A stretch of DNA of 64,000 bases from Paenibacillus bouchesdurhonensis. Its GTDB lineage: Bacteria > Bacillota > Bacilli > Paenibacillales > Paenibacillaceae. The notes below the pieces were generated by a model. It was given only the letters and a program-made list of their open reading frames with translations. It was not told where the DNA came from and did no database searches. Each line of letters starts with the position of its first letter. The first letter of the stretch is position 1. A program made the position numbers and the translations under genes. Shown one piece after another: positions 24,678 through 33,055 of this stretch. The DNA lies in contig NZ_LT732548.1 of NCBI RefSeq assembly GCF_900155685.1, forward strand, positions 195,898-259,897. The letters run 5' to 3'.

Positions 24678-25422
24678 CTTTCGTAAGGAATATATCGAAC
24701 TGAAACGTTATCTGCCGAACACCATTGCGTTAGTATTCACTTTTTATATTATTTTCTTGGCTGCATTCTTCGGAATTATGTTCATTGGTGATCCAGCAAG
24801 CTTTGATATGAATGTCCAGTATTCGATTGTAAGTGTAGCCTTCTGGAGCTTAACGATGATGACGATGAATTTCATTGGTTATTCGGTAATCACAGAGGCA
24901 ACGCGCGGAACGTTGGAACAAATATATATGTCTCCTATGGGGGTATGGAAAATCATGCTTACACGCATCATTGGGCAATTTGGCTTACAGTCGGTTGTTA
25001 TGGTCATCTTGCTCTTGGCTGCGATGCTTACCTCGGGGCAGTGGTTGAACCTTAATCCTATAACGTCGATCCCGATCATAGTAATTACAATGATAAGTAT
25101 GGTGGGTGTTAGCTTTATGATTGCTGGCCTAGCGATTATCGTGAAACAAATTCAAGCTTTTCTGCAGATTTTCCAATTTGTATTGATGGGACTTGTATTT
25201 GTTCCGTTAACGGTAGCTCCCTTTCTAGTATTTGCCCCATTCGTCAAAGGGGTGAATATGGTAAGAACGGTAATGATTGAGGATCTGACACTGACACAAC
25301 TGCCTTTGGCAGACTATGCGGTCTTAACCTTAAACTCGCTGGTATATCTATTTGTAGGGCTCTTTGTATTTCATCTCTGCGAAAAAATAGCCATGAAGAA
25401 AGGTCTTCTAGGGCAATACTAA
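24649..25422 (+). CDS. ABC-2 type transporter, permease subunit
   Basis: The start ATG 24649 follows GGGAGGGAAG and overlaps the ATPase gene by 29 nt. The 257-residue product has six membrane segments and the ABC-2 pattern around ITEATRGTLEQIYMSPMGVWKIML, an intracellular coupling loop. It partners the preceding ATPase. No other export gene follows in the operon. Confidence 0.88.
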   Translation: MKWLHLLSANFRKEYIELKRYLPNTIALVFTFYIIFLAAFFGIMFIGDPASFDMNVQYSIVSVAFWSLTMMTMNFIGYSVITEATRGTLEQIYMSPMGVWKIMLTRIIGQFGLQSVVMVILLLAAMLTSGQWLNLNPITSIPIIVITMISMVGVSFMIAGLAIIVKQIQAFLQIFQFVLMGLVFVPLTVAPFLVFAPFVKGVNMVRTVMIEDLTLTQLPLADYAVLTLNSLVYLFVGLFVFHLCEKIAMKKGLLGQY

Positions 25423-25864
25423 TATTCGACTTAGTTTTCTCGCTGCTCAAAAGTAACTTGCCGTTACAGACAGCGCGAAGAACCACTTCACAAATACGTT
25501 AAGTAACTTTCCAATGTGCTGCCGGAAACGTATCGATCAAACAGAAACTAGAGAAAACAACTTCGGTCATTGCTGGAGGTGCAAGAGATGAGGATGGAGG
25601 CAGGCTAAAGCCAGCCTCTGTCCATAAAATCAAAACGGCCGTCAAAAGGATGTTTAAATCTTTGAATCTCCTTGCGATTTATAAAGGTTTTTATCATTTT
25701 ATAGGCAAACCGGAATTGTTTAAGCTAAAAAAGCGAGGCTGTTGGAGTTTTCTGATGTTTTTCCACTTGTAACCGTTATATTTCTCAATAGAAACTGGCA
25801 AAAAAGTATCCTAACATTATAATTGGTATATATATCCTATAGTGGCGTTGATCAGGAGGATGGC
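25423..25864. other. intergenic region between the first ABC operon and the LytTR gene
   Basis: 442 bp without a gene. An inverted repeat around 25592-25622 (GGAGGC-A-GGCT, AGCC-A-GCCTC) may end the ABC operon, though no U-tract follows. The AT-rich 200 bp before the LytTR gene should hold its promoter; no clear -35/-10 pair was assigned. Confidence 0.35.
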
Positions 25865-26800
25865 ATGCAATTTCAACCAATATATTATGATGGGAAACTA
25901 ATTCTACCGAAGATCGAATTAAATATGACATCTGAACAATCGATTGGTATTATAACGGACTTAAAGCGTAAGCAGCTTTTAATGAATCAATTAGGGGACC
26001 ATTCCCAGTACTTTTTATTTCGAGCTGGACAAAGCGAATATATGCGTTTAACAGTAGAAGAGCTGATCATTTTTCTAATCAAAGTAACAGAGAGGAGAGA
26101 GCGGGTCGCTCTTTTAATAGATTATTTTGCTCTAAAAGAAGAACGGAAGGTAAAAATCAAGGATCTAAGCCCATCGAAAAGGATGTATGTGACATTGCTG
26201 CGTGTCTTTTTCGCGCATCAGCCTACACTTGTGCTGGAGGAACCCTATTTTTACTTGGAAGAAGAAGATCGTCGGCATTTTAAACGGATTTTAGATGACC
26301 TTTCGAAAGAAAGGCAAGTTTTAATTTTAACTTCGAATTTAGAGGATGCCCTTATTTCCTGTGATGCCATTTATCGATTGAACGAGCTCGGATTATATCC
26401 ATTGGATATTCGGGACTCGGAAGAGGAGAAGCAGGAAGTGCAGGAACAAGATCAGGCCAATATCACTTTGCAGAAGATTTCTACGAAAAGAAATGACAAA
26501 GTGATTTTAATTGATCCGCCTGAAGTTGATTACATAGAGAGCCTAGATGGTTCGATCCTTGTTCATGTGGGTGGAGAAAATTATGTCTGTGCTTTGACGC
26601 TAGCCGAGCTAGAGCAGAGATTGTCGAACTTCGGATTTTTTAGGTGTCATCGATCTTACATCGTTAACTTGCAAAAAATAAGAGAAATTATTACATGGAC
26701 GAAGAATAGCTACAGCTTGCGATTAAATACTGGTAAAGATGCCGTGGTTCCATTATCTCGTTCAAAATTGCATGAATTAAAAGCACTTCTTAACATTTAA
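25865..26800 (+). CDS. LytTR-domain regulator with a degenerate ABC-ATPase-like N-terminal domain
   Basis: The start ATG 25865 lies 5 nt after AGGAGG; the frame is open to 25823 but lacks a site there. Residues ~1-190 follow an ABC ATPase backbone without a P-loop: LSPSKRMYVTLLRVFFAHQP in place of the signature, TLVLEEPYFYLEEEDRR in place of Walker B and D-loop, and LILTSNLEDAL where the H-loop His would be. Residues ~210-311 are a LytTR DNA-binding domain (FFRCHRSYIVNLQKI). It therefore cannot hydrolyse ATP in the usual way and may instead bind the transporter or nucleotide as a sensor. It sits directly before a second ABC transporter, its likely target. Confidence 0.8.
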   Translation: MQFQPIYYDGKLILPKIELNMTSEQSIGIITDLKRKQLLMNQLGDHSQYFLFRAGQSEYMRLTVEELIIFLIKVTERRERVALLIDYFALKEERKVKIKDLSPSKRMYVTLLRVFFAHQPTLVLEEPYFYLEEEDRRHFKRILDDLSKERQVLILTSNLEDALISCDAIYRLNELGLYPLDIRDSEEEKQEVQEQDQANITLQKISTKRNDKVILIDPPEVDYIESLDGSILVHVGGENYVCALTLAELEQRLSNFGFFRCHRSYIVNLQKIREIITWTKNSYSLRLNTGKDAVVPLSRSKLHELKALLNI

Positions 26801-26813
26801 GATGTTTGCGAAG

Positions 26814-26875
26814 AACATAGCTTCGTAAGCATATGCCAGTCTGAGTAGCAAACATAACTTTGTGAGCATATGCCA
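26814..26875. repeat. two 25-bp direct repeats upstream of the second ABC operon
   Basis: Bases 26814-26838 and 26851-26875 match at 22 of 25 positions with a 37-bp period, and both end GCATATGCCA. LytTR proteins are known to bind pairs of direct repeats; these lie between the LytTR gene and the transporter it probably controls. Confidence 0.5.
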
Positions 26876-27012
26876 TTTCCGGGGTAATATCGAACCAATC
26901 AAGAATTCCATGGTACCATTCAGGCGTTAACAGCTACATTTCAGCGGTTTTTGATGGCTGGAAACAGGCAATCATTATATGCTTAAGGCATCAACTCCAG
27001 GGAAGTGGTGTC

Positions 27013-27858
27013 ATGGATGTTATCCAAGTAGAACATATTCGAAAGAAATTTGGAAATAAGGATGCGCTATCAGATGTGTCCTTTTCCATTTCAAAAGGGG
27101 AGATTTTTGGTTTCCTAGGACCGAGTGGTTCGGGAAAAACGACATTAATAAAGATTTTAACGGCGCAATTAAATCCGACAAGCGGACAGGCAAGTGTATT
27201 TAACCAGCCAGCGGAAATGATGCATCAGTCTGCCCAGAAGATGCGCTTTGGCATTTTGACGGATAACAGCGGTCTATATGAGAGATTATCGATTGAGGAA
27301 AATCTGGAGCTGTATCGTAAGCTATATGATCTTCCTAAATCGTCGATTGATAAGGTGCTGCAGTTTGTTAACTTAAGCGAAGAGCGCAAACAGAAAGTCA
27401 ATCGCTTATCGAAAGGAATGCGTCAGCGTGTCATTTTGGCATGTGCGATTATCCATGAGCCAGAATTATTATTTTTAGATGAACCTACCTCGGCTTTAGA
27501 TCCCGTAAACTCAGCCCATATTTATAAAGGCTTACGCAACTTAAATGAGAGAGGGACAACGATTTTTTTAACTACGCATGATATGGCTGAGGCAGAATTG
27601 ATATGTAACCGTATAGCGATTTTGTATCAAGGACAAATCCAAACCATCGGCTCACCCAAGGAACTAAAAAAACAGCATCGAGAAAACGTAGTTTGTGTGG
27701 ACTTAATCAATGGGGAAGCCTACGAGCTCCCGATCGATGAGGAAACGGCTGATCAAATCGCCGATTGGATGAAACTAGGGTTAATTGATCGATTAGAGAC
27801 AAAAGAGCCAAGTCTAGGTGAAATCTTTATTAAAATGACAGGAAGTGAGTTACTATGA
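27013..27858 (+). CDS. ABC-2 type transporter, ATP-binding subunit (second system)
   Basis: 281 residues. Walker A GPSGSGKTT, signature LSKGMRQR, Walker B LLFLDEP with SALDP, and H-loop TTHD are intact. Close in pattern to NatA-type Na+ or drug exporters. ATG 27013 follows GGGAAGTGGTG. It ends with ATGAG overlapping the permease start by 4 nt. Regulated in all likelihood by the LytTR protein encoded immediately upstream. Confidence 0.9.
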   Translation: MDVIQVEHIRKKFGNKDALSDVSFSISKGEIFGFLGPSGSGKTTLIKILTAQLNPTSGQASVFNQPAEMMHQSAQKMRFGILTDNSGLYERLSIEENLELYRKLYDLPKSSIDKVLQFVNLSEERKQKVNRLSKGMRQRVILACAIIHEPELLFLDEPTSALDPVNSAHIYKGLRNLNERGTTIFLTTHDMAEAELICNRIAILYQGQIQTIGSPKELKKQHRENVVCVDLINGEAYELPIDEETADQIADWMKLGLIDRLETKEPSLGEIFIKMTGSELL

Positions 27859-28568
27859 GTATCTCATTAAAACGTGCCGGGGCGATATTTGTGAAGGATT
27901 ACAAAGAGTTTTCACGCAATTATGCGGTCTCTATTATGCTGATTTTTCCAATACTCTTCGCACTTCTTTTTCGAGGTGCAGACCAGTTATTGCCTGGAGC
28001 TATCGGCTTGGTTTTTAATACTTCATTTGTGATGCTAACGTGTTTTGCACAAGCCTGCTTGATTGCGGAGGAAAAGGAGCGCAACACATTACGATCATTA
28101 ATGATGACTCCGGCCACAACCATGGACGTTTTAATCGGTAAAAGTTCGTTAGTTTTTGTCATGTCTGCTGTTGTTCTGGCTATTTCTACATATATATTAG
28201 GCTATGAGCCAGCAAGTATAGGGGCGTTTGTGGCAGCAACCATTGTTTCGATTTTTTTATATACAGCAGTCGGGACGATATGTGGTTTATTTTCCAAGAC
28301 CTTGCTTGACGCATCATTTTCTATCATTCCTGCTGCGGTCGTATTCATTGGGGCACCATATGGAGGAATGTTATTAGCGGATGATTTTCCGATTTTCAAA
28401 GTGCTGGGTTACACACCAAGCATTCAACTTGTGCATTTGCTAGGTGTAAGCAGTACAGGCTCTACGATGGGAGATTTATTAAAACCCCTCCTCATTATTT
28501 TAGCATGGACGAGTGTATTAACGTTTATATCTGTTGTTTTGTATCAACGACGGTTAAAGGATGAGTAG
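27855..28568 (+). CDS. ABC-2 type transporter, permease subunit (second system)
   Basis: 237 residues with six hydrophobic segments and the ABC-2 coupling motif EEKERNTLRSLMMTPATTMDVLIGK. Translationally coupled to the ATPase (ATGA overlap). Its stop lies 20 bp before the SecA-like gene, which has its own AGGAGGG site, so all three may share one transcript. Confidence 0.88.
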   Translation: MSISLKRAGAIFVKDYKEFSRNYAVSIMLIFPILFALLFRGADQLLPGAIGLVFNTSFVMLTCFAQACLIAEEKERNTLRSLMMTPATTMDVLIGKSSLVFVMSAVVLAISTYILGYEPASIGAFVAATIVSIFLYTAVGTICGLFSKTLLDASFSIIPAAVVFIGAPYGGMLLADDFPIFKVLGYTPSIQLVHLLGVSSTGSTMGDLLKPLLIILAWTSVLTFISVVLYQRRLKDE

Positions 28569-28588
28569 GAAGGAGGGATCCAATTCCG

Positions 28589-30865
28589 ATGAATTTAGCT
28601 GTCAGGTTGATGCAAGAATTCAAAGACCGCGATAACCGACATAGGTTGAAAGGCTACCGGGACAAAGCGGAGCTCATCCGAAAACGGAATTTGGAAGCAG
28701 GGGATGAAAAGCAGCTGCAAGCGGAATCTCTCCGGCTGAAAAAGGAAGCAAAATCGGGTACGCCTTTGGACGAGCTGCTTGTCGATGCTTATGCGCTAGT
28801 TTGCGAGGCAGCGAAGAGGACGCTTGGATTACAGCCTTACGATGTACAGATCATGGCTGCCATTGCCCTGCACGAGGGGTTTTTGATCGAGCAGCATACC
28901 GGTGAAGGAAAGACGCTCTCTGCGGTTATGCCTGCTTATCTAAATGCGCTAACTGGCAAAGGCGTTCATGTGCTGACTTTTAACGATTACTTGGCAAATC
29001 GGGATGCGGAATGGATGAGCCCCATCTATCGTTTCCTCGGGTTAACGGTAAAATCGGTGCAAGCGGGCATGAGCTTGTCCGAGAAACGGGAAGCGTACGC
29101 GGCGGATATAACTTATGTTACGGCCAAAGAGGCGGGATTTGATTATTTGCGCGACACGATCGCGCTGAGCTTAGCCGATACCGTGCATCGTTCTTTCCAC
29201 TATGTCATCGTCGACGAAGCGGACTCGCTGCTTCTTGATGAAGCGCGGGTGCCGCTAGTCATCGCTGGCGAGCCAGGATCTTCCGGTGACGACGGCATTC
29301 GTTTCGCAGAAGTGGCTCGGCAGCTCGAGCAAGATGAGCATTACGACTTGGACGAGTTCGAGCGGAACGTTTATTTAATTGAAGCAGGCGCTACGAAAGC
29401 GGAGGCGCTGCTGGGATGCGGCAATTTGTACGATAGCCATAATAGTCATTTGTTATCGTCATTAAATTGCGCGCTGCATGTAGAATCATTATTTAAAAAA
29501 GACGTCGATTACATCATCCGGGACGGTAAAATCGAGCTGATCGAAGAATATACCGGCCGCGTGGCGGAGAACAGGTATTTGCCGGACGGGCTGCAAGCCG
29601 CGCTTGCGGCCAAAGAAGGGCTGCAGTGGACAGCCGGCGGGAAAATTCTAGGGACGATTACTCTTCAGCATTTCATCAGCCTGTATCCGAGGATTTGCGG
29701 GATGACGGCTACCGCCAAGGCTTCTGCAATGGATTTCGAAGATATTTATCGGCTTCAGGTTGTGCCAATCCCGCCGAACCGGCCAAACATACGAATCGAC
29801 TATCCGCACCGGATTTATACCCATAAAGAAGCCAAATTTAAGGCGCTTATCCAAGAAATTTTGTCCGTCCATAGGGGAGGACGTCCTATTCTGATTGGTA
29901 CGTCAAGCGTGGAGGAGTCTGACAGGCTGGCGGAGGCGCTGGCAGCTGCTGGTGTACCTTGCCATGTTTTGAATGCGAAAAACGACGCAGAAGAAGCCGA
30001 AGTCGTGGCCAAAGCGGGAGAAATCGGCGCCGTGACGGTGTCTACGAATATGGCGGGACGCGGCGTCGACATTCGGCTCGGCGGCGGCAACCCCACGCAA
30101 GCAGCAGATGTCGCCAAGCTGGGCGGGTTGTACGTCATTGGTACCCATGTGAATGAAAGCGTGCGGATCGACGACCAACTGCGCGGGCGTTCGGGTCGCC
30201 AAGGCGACCCTGGAGCTTCCATATTCTTCGTAAGCCTGGAGGATGAGTTGCTGCTGCGGTTCGGTACTCATAAAACGGTTCGCGCTCCCAGGCAGGATGA
30301 GGCACTCGAAAAGCCGGGGCTCCGCAGCAAAATCACGAGTATTCAACATATTGTTATGGGCCAAAACTTCGATATCCACCAGGAGCTGAACTGTTATTCG
30401 GATATGGTAGAGGATCAGAGGCGTATCCTTTACAAGGAGCGGCTCGGAATTTTGAAAGGCGAGCAGCCGATGAGCCCTTCGGAGCAGCGGGTACGGCTTT
30501 TTTATATCGATAAGTTCTGGGCTGACCATCTGGCCTACGTTTCTTACCTTCGCGAAGGCATTCACTTGGAGAGCCTTGCCAGCCGTAATCCCATCGATGA
30601 ATTTCATGTGCAAATTACTGAAGCATACGAGCAGTTAATGGACAACATAAATAGAGAATCCGCGGATATGCTGGCAAGGCTCAGGGGCTCAAATGATCCA
30701 GCGGAGTGGGAGAAGTTCGGGCTGAAGAGCCCTACTTCCACTCGGACTTATATCATCAACGATCAATACATCCAGAACAACCGTAGCTCATGGACCTGGG
30801 CGACCGTATTGGCTTATTACCTTCACAAGTCTTTGAGGCCGATGTTCGGGTGGTCTAAATTTTGA
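28589..30865 (+). CDS. secA2: SecA2-like accessory preprotein translocase ATPase
   Basis: 758 residues with the full SecA motor: Walker A TGEGKTLSA (residues ~104-112), Walker B IVDEADSLLLDEAR (~207-220), a central preprotein-binding insertion, motif TSSVEESDRLAEALAAAG, NMAGRGVDI and GRSGRQGDPGAS (~533-544). It is shorter than housekeeping SecA (about 840 residues) and lacks the C-terminal CxCxSGKKYK zinc motif. These are SecA2-type features; SecA2 exports a subset of proteins in other Gram-positives. No secY2 or asp genes are nearby. Its position after an ABC exporter with a LytTR regulator is unusual. Confidence 0.85.
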   Translation: MNLAVRLMQEFKDRDNRHRLKGYRDKAELIRKRNLEAGDEKQLQAESLRLKKEAKSGTPLDELLVDAYALVCEAAKRTLGLQPYDVQIMAAIALHEGFLIEQHTGEGKTLSAVMPAYLNALTGKGVHVLTFNDYLANRDAEWMSPIYRFLGLTVKSVQAGMSLSEKREAYAADITYVTAKEAGFDYLRDTIALSLADTVHRSFHYVIVDEADSLLLDEARVPLVIAGEPGSSGDDGIRFAEVARQLEQDEHYDLDEFERNVYLIEAGATKAEALLGCGNLYDSHNSHLLSSLNCALHVESLFKKDVDYIIRDGKIELIEEYTGRVAENRYLPDGLQAALAAKEGLQWTAGGKILGTITLQHFISLYPRICGMTATAKASAMDFEDIYRLQVVPIPPNRPNIRIDYPHRIYTHKEAKFKALIQEILSVHRGGRPILIGTSSVEESDRLAEALAAAGVPCHVLNAKNDAEEAEVVAKAGEIGAVTVSTNMAGRGVDIRLGGGNPTQAADVAKLGGLYVIGTHVNESVRIDDQLRGRSGRQGDPGASIFFVSLEDELLLRFGTHKTVRAPRQDEALEKPGLRSKITSIQHIVMGQNFDIHQELNCYSDMVEDQRRILYKERLGILKGEQPMSPSEQRVRLFYIDKFWADHLAYVSYLREGIHLESLASRNPIDEFHVQITEAYEQLMDNINRESADMLARLRGSNDPAEWEKFGLKSPTSTRTYIINDQYIQNNRSSWTWATVLAYYLHKSLRPMFGWSKF

Positions 30866-30931
30866 TCGGGTCGAGGACGAGTTCTAAACTTCAATTGAAT
30901 AGGCTGAACGGGCAGTGTTGTACATTAATCC

Positions 30932-30960
30932 TTGATGTGACTTTATGTTTATTCTATAAT
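30932..30960 (+). promoter_or_regulatory. promoter of RNA element, copy B
   Basis: TTGATG (30932-30937), 17-nt spacer, TATAAT (30955-30960), a good sigma-A promoter. It drives the leader element and, past the terminator, the SDR gene. Confidence 0.65.
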
Positions 30961-31163
30961 CCAAGATATGGAGATGGGGGAAAGGGGACTCGCAGGCTAA
31001 TGTGGACATCCTTGTAATGGTTTGATTGAATCCGATCGCGTGAATCTGGTAATGGAAAGGATCATTACTCCGGTTCATCATGCCGATCTTCAACCATTTC
31101 AAGGAACGCGAGCAACCGTTCGAACTACCTGTTGCGCGGATACTTGAGGTATCCGCTTTTTTG
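30961..31163 (+). ncRNA. structured RNA element, copy B, leader of the SDR gene
   Basis: Similar to 23103-23313 over its whole length. The long-range stem is kept (TCCTTGTAATGGTT at 31009-31022 with AACCATTTCAAGGAA at 31092-31106). The second hairpin (CGAGCAAC with GTTGCGCG) differs from copy A by A-to-G at positions that still pair as wobble or leave the same mismatch. The terminator is GCGGATAC, TTGAG, GTATCCGC, TTTTTT (31136-31163). The SDR start is 68 bp further on, so the arrangement is that of an attenuator or riboswitch. No known class was recognised. Confidence 0.6.
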
Positions 31164-31230
31164 TTTAGCGGCGGGATGAATCCATCTCCAAGGGCGCTCT
31201 CGTCTCCTCTTAACGGGAGGTATATCGAAA

Positions 31231-32028
31231 ATGACCAAATTGCACAATAAAATTGCCATCGTCACGGGGGCGAGTCGTCCAGGCGGAATTGGGGCTGCGA
31301 TTTGCCGGGCATTGGCTAACGATGGCGTGAGCCTGTTCTTTACACATTTGTATGATTACGAGAAGGAATTTTATCCGAAGGATGCCGATGAGAATTGGCC
31401 CGATTCATTCGTAGGTGAACTGCGACAATTGGGCGTTCAAGCTGCTCATATGAAATTGGATCTCGCCGTACCGGGTTCCGCGTCCTATTTGTTGGAGGAG
31501 GTTCGGAAAAGGGTAGGTCTTCCCACGATCCTCGTCAATAATGCGACGTATAGTGTTGATGCTGATTTTCGCCAATTAAGCGAGTCTATTATCGACGCTC
31601 ACTGTGCTGTAAACATGAGGGGGACCTTCATGTTATCTGCCGAATTTGCACGCATGCTCGAGGCCGAGAACAACGCTCGTTCCTCTAGTTGTGTACTCGG
31701 AGGACGAATCATTAACCTCACTTCCGGCCAAGGGAAGGGCCCTATGCCTGGCAATCTTGCCTATGCAGCGACAAAAGGGGCCATCTCCGTGTTTACCGAA
31801 TCCCTGGCCGCAGAGCTGGCACCGCTTCACATTACGGTCAACGCGGTCGATCCCGGTCCTACCGACACCGGCTGGATGTCCGATGAGGTGAAGAATGCAG
31901 TGCTGTCGCAATCTCCGATGAGCCGGATTGGTCTTCCGGAAGATGCGGCTCGACTTATCGCTTTTCTGGCAAGCGACGATTCCCAATGGATTACCGGCCA
32001 AATCATACATTCCAGAGGCGGCTTCTAA
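31231..32028 (+). CDS. short-chain dehydrogenase/reductase, FabG-like
   Basis: 265 residues, ATG 31231 after GGGAGGT. Cofactor motif TGASRPGGIG (with an extra Pro-Gly, as in some 3-oxoacyl reductase relatives), NNATYS in place of NNAG, Ser in NLTSGQG, YAATKGA (Tyr/Lys), DPGPTDTGW, and a C-terminal ITGQIIHSRGGF. Related to proteins annotated as 3-ketoacyl-ACP reductases, many of which act on other alcohols or act in resistance. Its expression is probably set by the leader RNA upstream. Confidence 0.85.
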   Translation: MTKLHNKIAIVTGASRPGGIGAAICRALANDGVSLFFTHLYDYEKEFYPKDADENWPDSFVGELRQLGVQAAHMKLDLAVPGSASYLLEEVRKRVGLPTILVNNATYSVDADFRQLSESIIDAHCAVNMRGTFMLSAEFARMLEAENNARSSSCVLGGRIINLTSGQGKGPMPGNLAYAATKGAISVFTESLAAELAPLHITVNAVDPGPTDTGWMSDEVKNAVLSQSPMSRIGLPEDAARLIAFLASDDSQWITGQIIHSRGGF

Positions 32029-32073
32029 GGGAATGTTAACGGTTACCCATAGTTGAAGAAAGCGAACTACTGA

Positions 32074-32100
32074 AAGGGCCATCCACAAAGGATGGCCCTT
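32074..32100. repeat. hairpin, copy 2 of a repeated element
   Basis: AAGGGCCATCC, loop ACAAA, GGATGGCCCTT; the stem is identical to 20638-20666. It follows the SDR gene by 45 bp and may stabilise or end the transcript, though no U-tract follows. Confidence 0.6.
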
Positions 32101-32161
32101 AAACCGCCACGGATGGTTCTAAAACTTGGTTGCAATATCTGTTCATATTCGACCATGGGGT

Positions 32162-32863
32162 TTATCCCACCCCAAGTTCATGCAGCTCCAGCGGCAGGAA
32201 AGCATACTCTCCGTTACGAATGATCTCACCTTTGCTTATGGAGATTGGCTTGTGGAATAGGGGGCCATCGATGACGGCGGTATGGAACTCGCCCCCTTCT
32301 CCGCAGGGGTCGATCCTGCGAGCTTCGAGCTCCTTCACATAGTCCAGAGTCAACACGCGCCCTAGATCCTCTTCTTTCATGCCTAACGATACATTCACTG
32401 TAACGACAACTGTAACGAATCCAAGCTGAATGAATTCTTCAACAACGTCTCGATGATTCATTTCCCATAGAGGCATGCCAAGCTTTAATCCAGCATTCTT
32501 TGTCACCTTGTCGTGCCAGCACCCGTGTTCAGGCATATCCAGATCACCGGTTACTAACGCCTCTGCCCCTTGATTTTTAGCGTTTGTAAGCAAACGGATG
32601 AAATTCTCCTCGTAATCTGCCCAGCTTGAGGTTGCGGTATATAGGGGTAAACCTATGGACTCCGCTTGAGCCTGCAAGAGCGCTGGAGGCAAGCCATGGG
32701 ATCGGGAGCGGTACCCGTCTTCTTCTAACATCACGATAAGTCCAATGGCCTCTCCAGCCTTCATCGCTTTGTACAAGGCTAGGGTGCTGTCCTTTCCTCC
32801 GCTAAAGGAAGCTATAAATTTATGTCCACAAGCGCCTGTTTTCCAATTTGATACTTCGGTCAT
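32162..32863 (-). CDS. PP-loop ATPase, diphthine-ammonia ligase (Dph6)-like
   Basis: 233 residues. The start ATG 32863 follows AGGAGA (32871-32876 on +); 20 more residues in frame upstream lack a site. The PP-loop SGGKDST (residues ~21-27) binds ATP, and GYRSRSHGLP, GDLDMPEHGCWHDKV and GEGGEFHTAV are typical of the ATP-binding diphthine-ammonia ligase/MJ0570 family. Bacteria do not make diphthamide, so the true reaction must differ, perhaps an amidation of a small molecule or cofactor. Single gene, convergent with the SDR. Confidence 0.8.
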   Translation of the reverse strand: MTEVSNWKTGACGHKFIASFSGGKDSTLALYKAMKAGEAIGLIVMLEEDGYRSRSHGLPPALLQAQAESIGLPLYTATSSWADYEENFIRLLTNAKNQGAEALVTGDLDMPEHGCWHDKVTKNAGLKLGMPLWEMNHRDVVEEFIQLGFVTVVVTVNVSLGMKEEDLGRVLTLDYVKELEARRIDPCGEGGEFHTAVIDGPLFHKPISISKGEIIRNGEYAFLPLELHELGVG

Positions 32864-33055
32864 TCCTAGTTCTCCTTTATGTAGGTATGAATTTATTCTT
32901 TCAGGTTTGATAGAGGAAAGCAAAACTTGTTTAATTTACAAGCCTTTTTCTTAAATTAGTATATACCTTTTAACAACTAATCTAATGTATACTTTGCTGT
33001 AATTAAATGCAGAGAGCTTAACTGGATAAAAAACAGCAGCAGAAAGGAAGTTACT

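Noticed and set aside
30961-31163. RNA element copy B as a T-box leader
   Set aside because: No AGGGTGGNACCGCG T-box sequence and no specifier-loop landmarks could be found in either copy.
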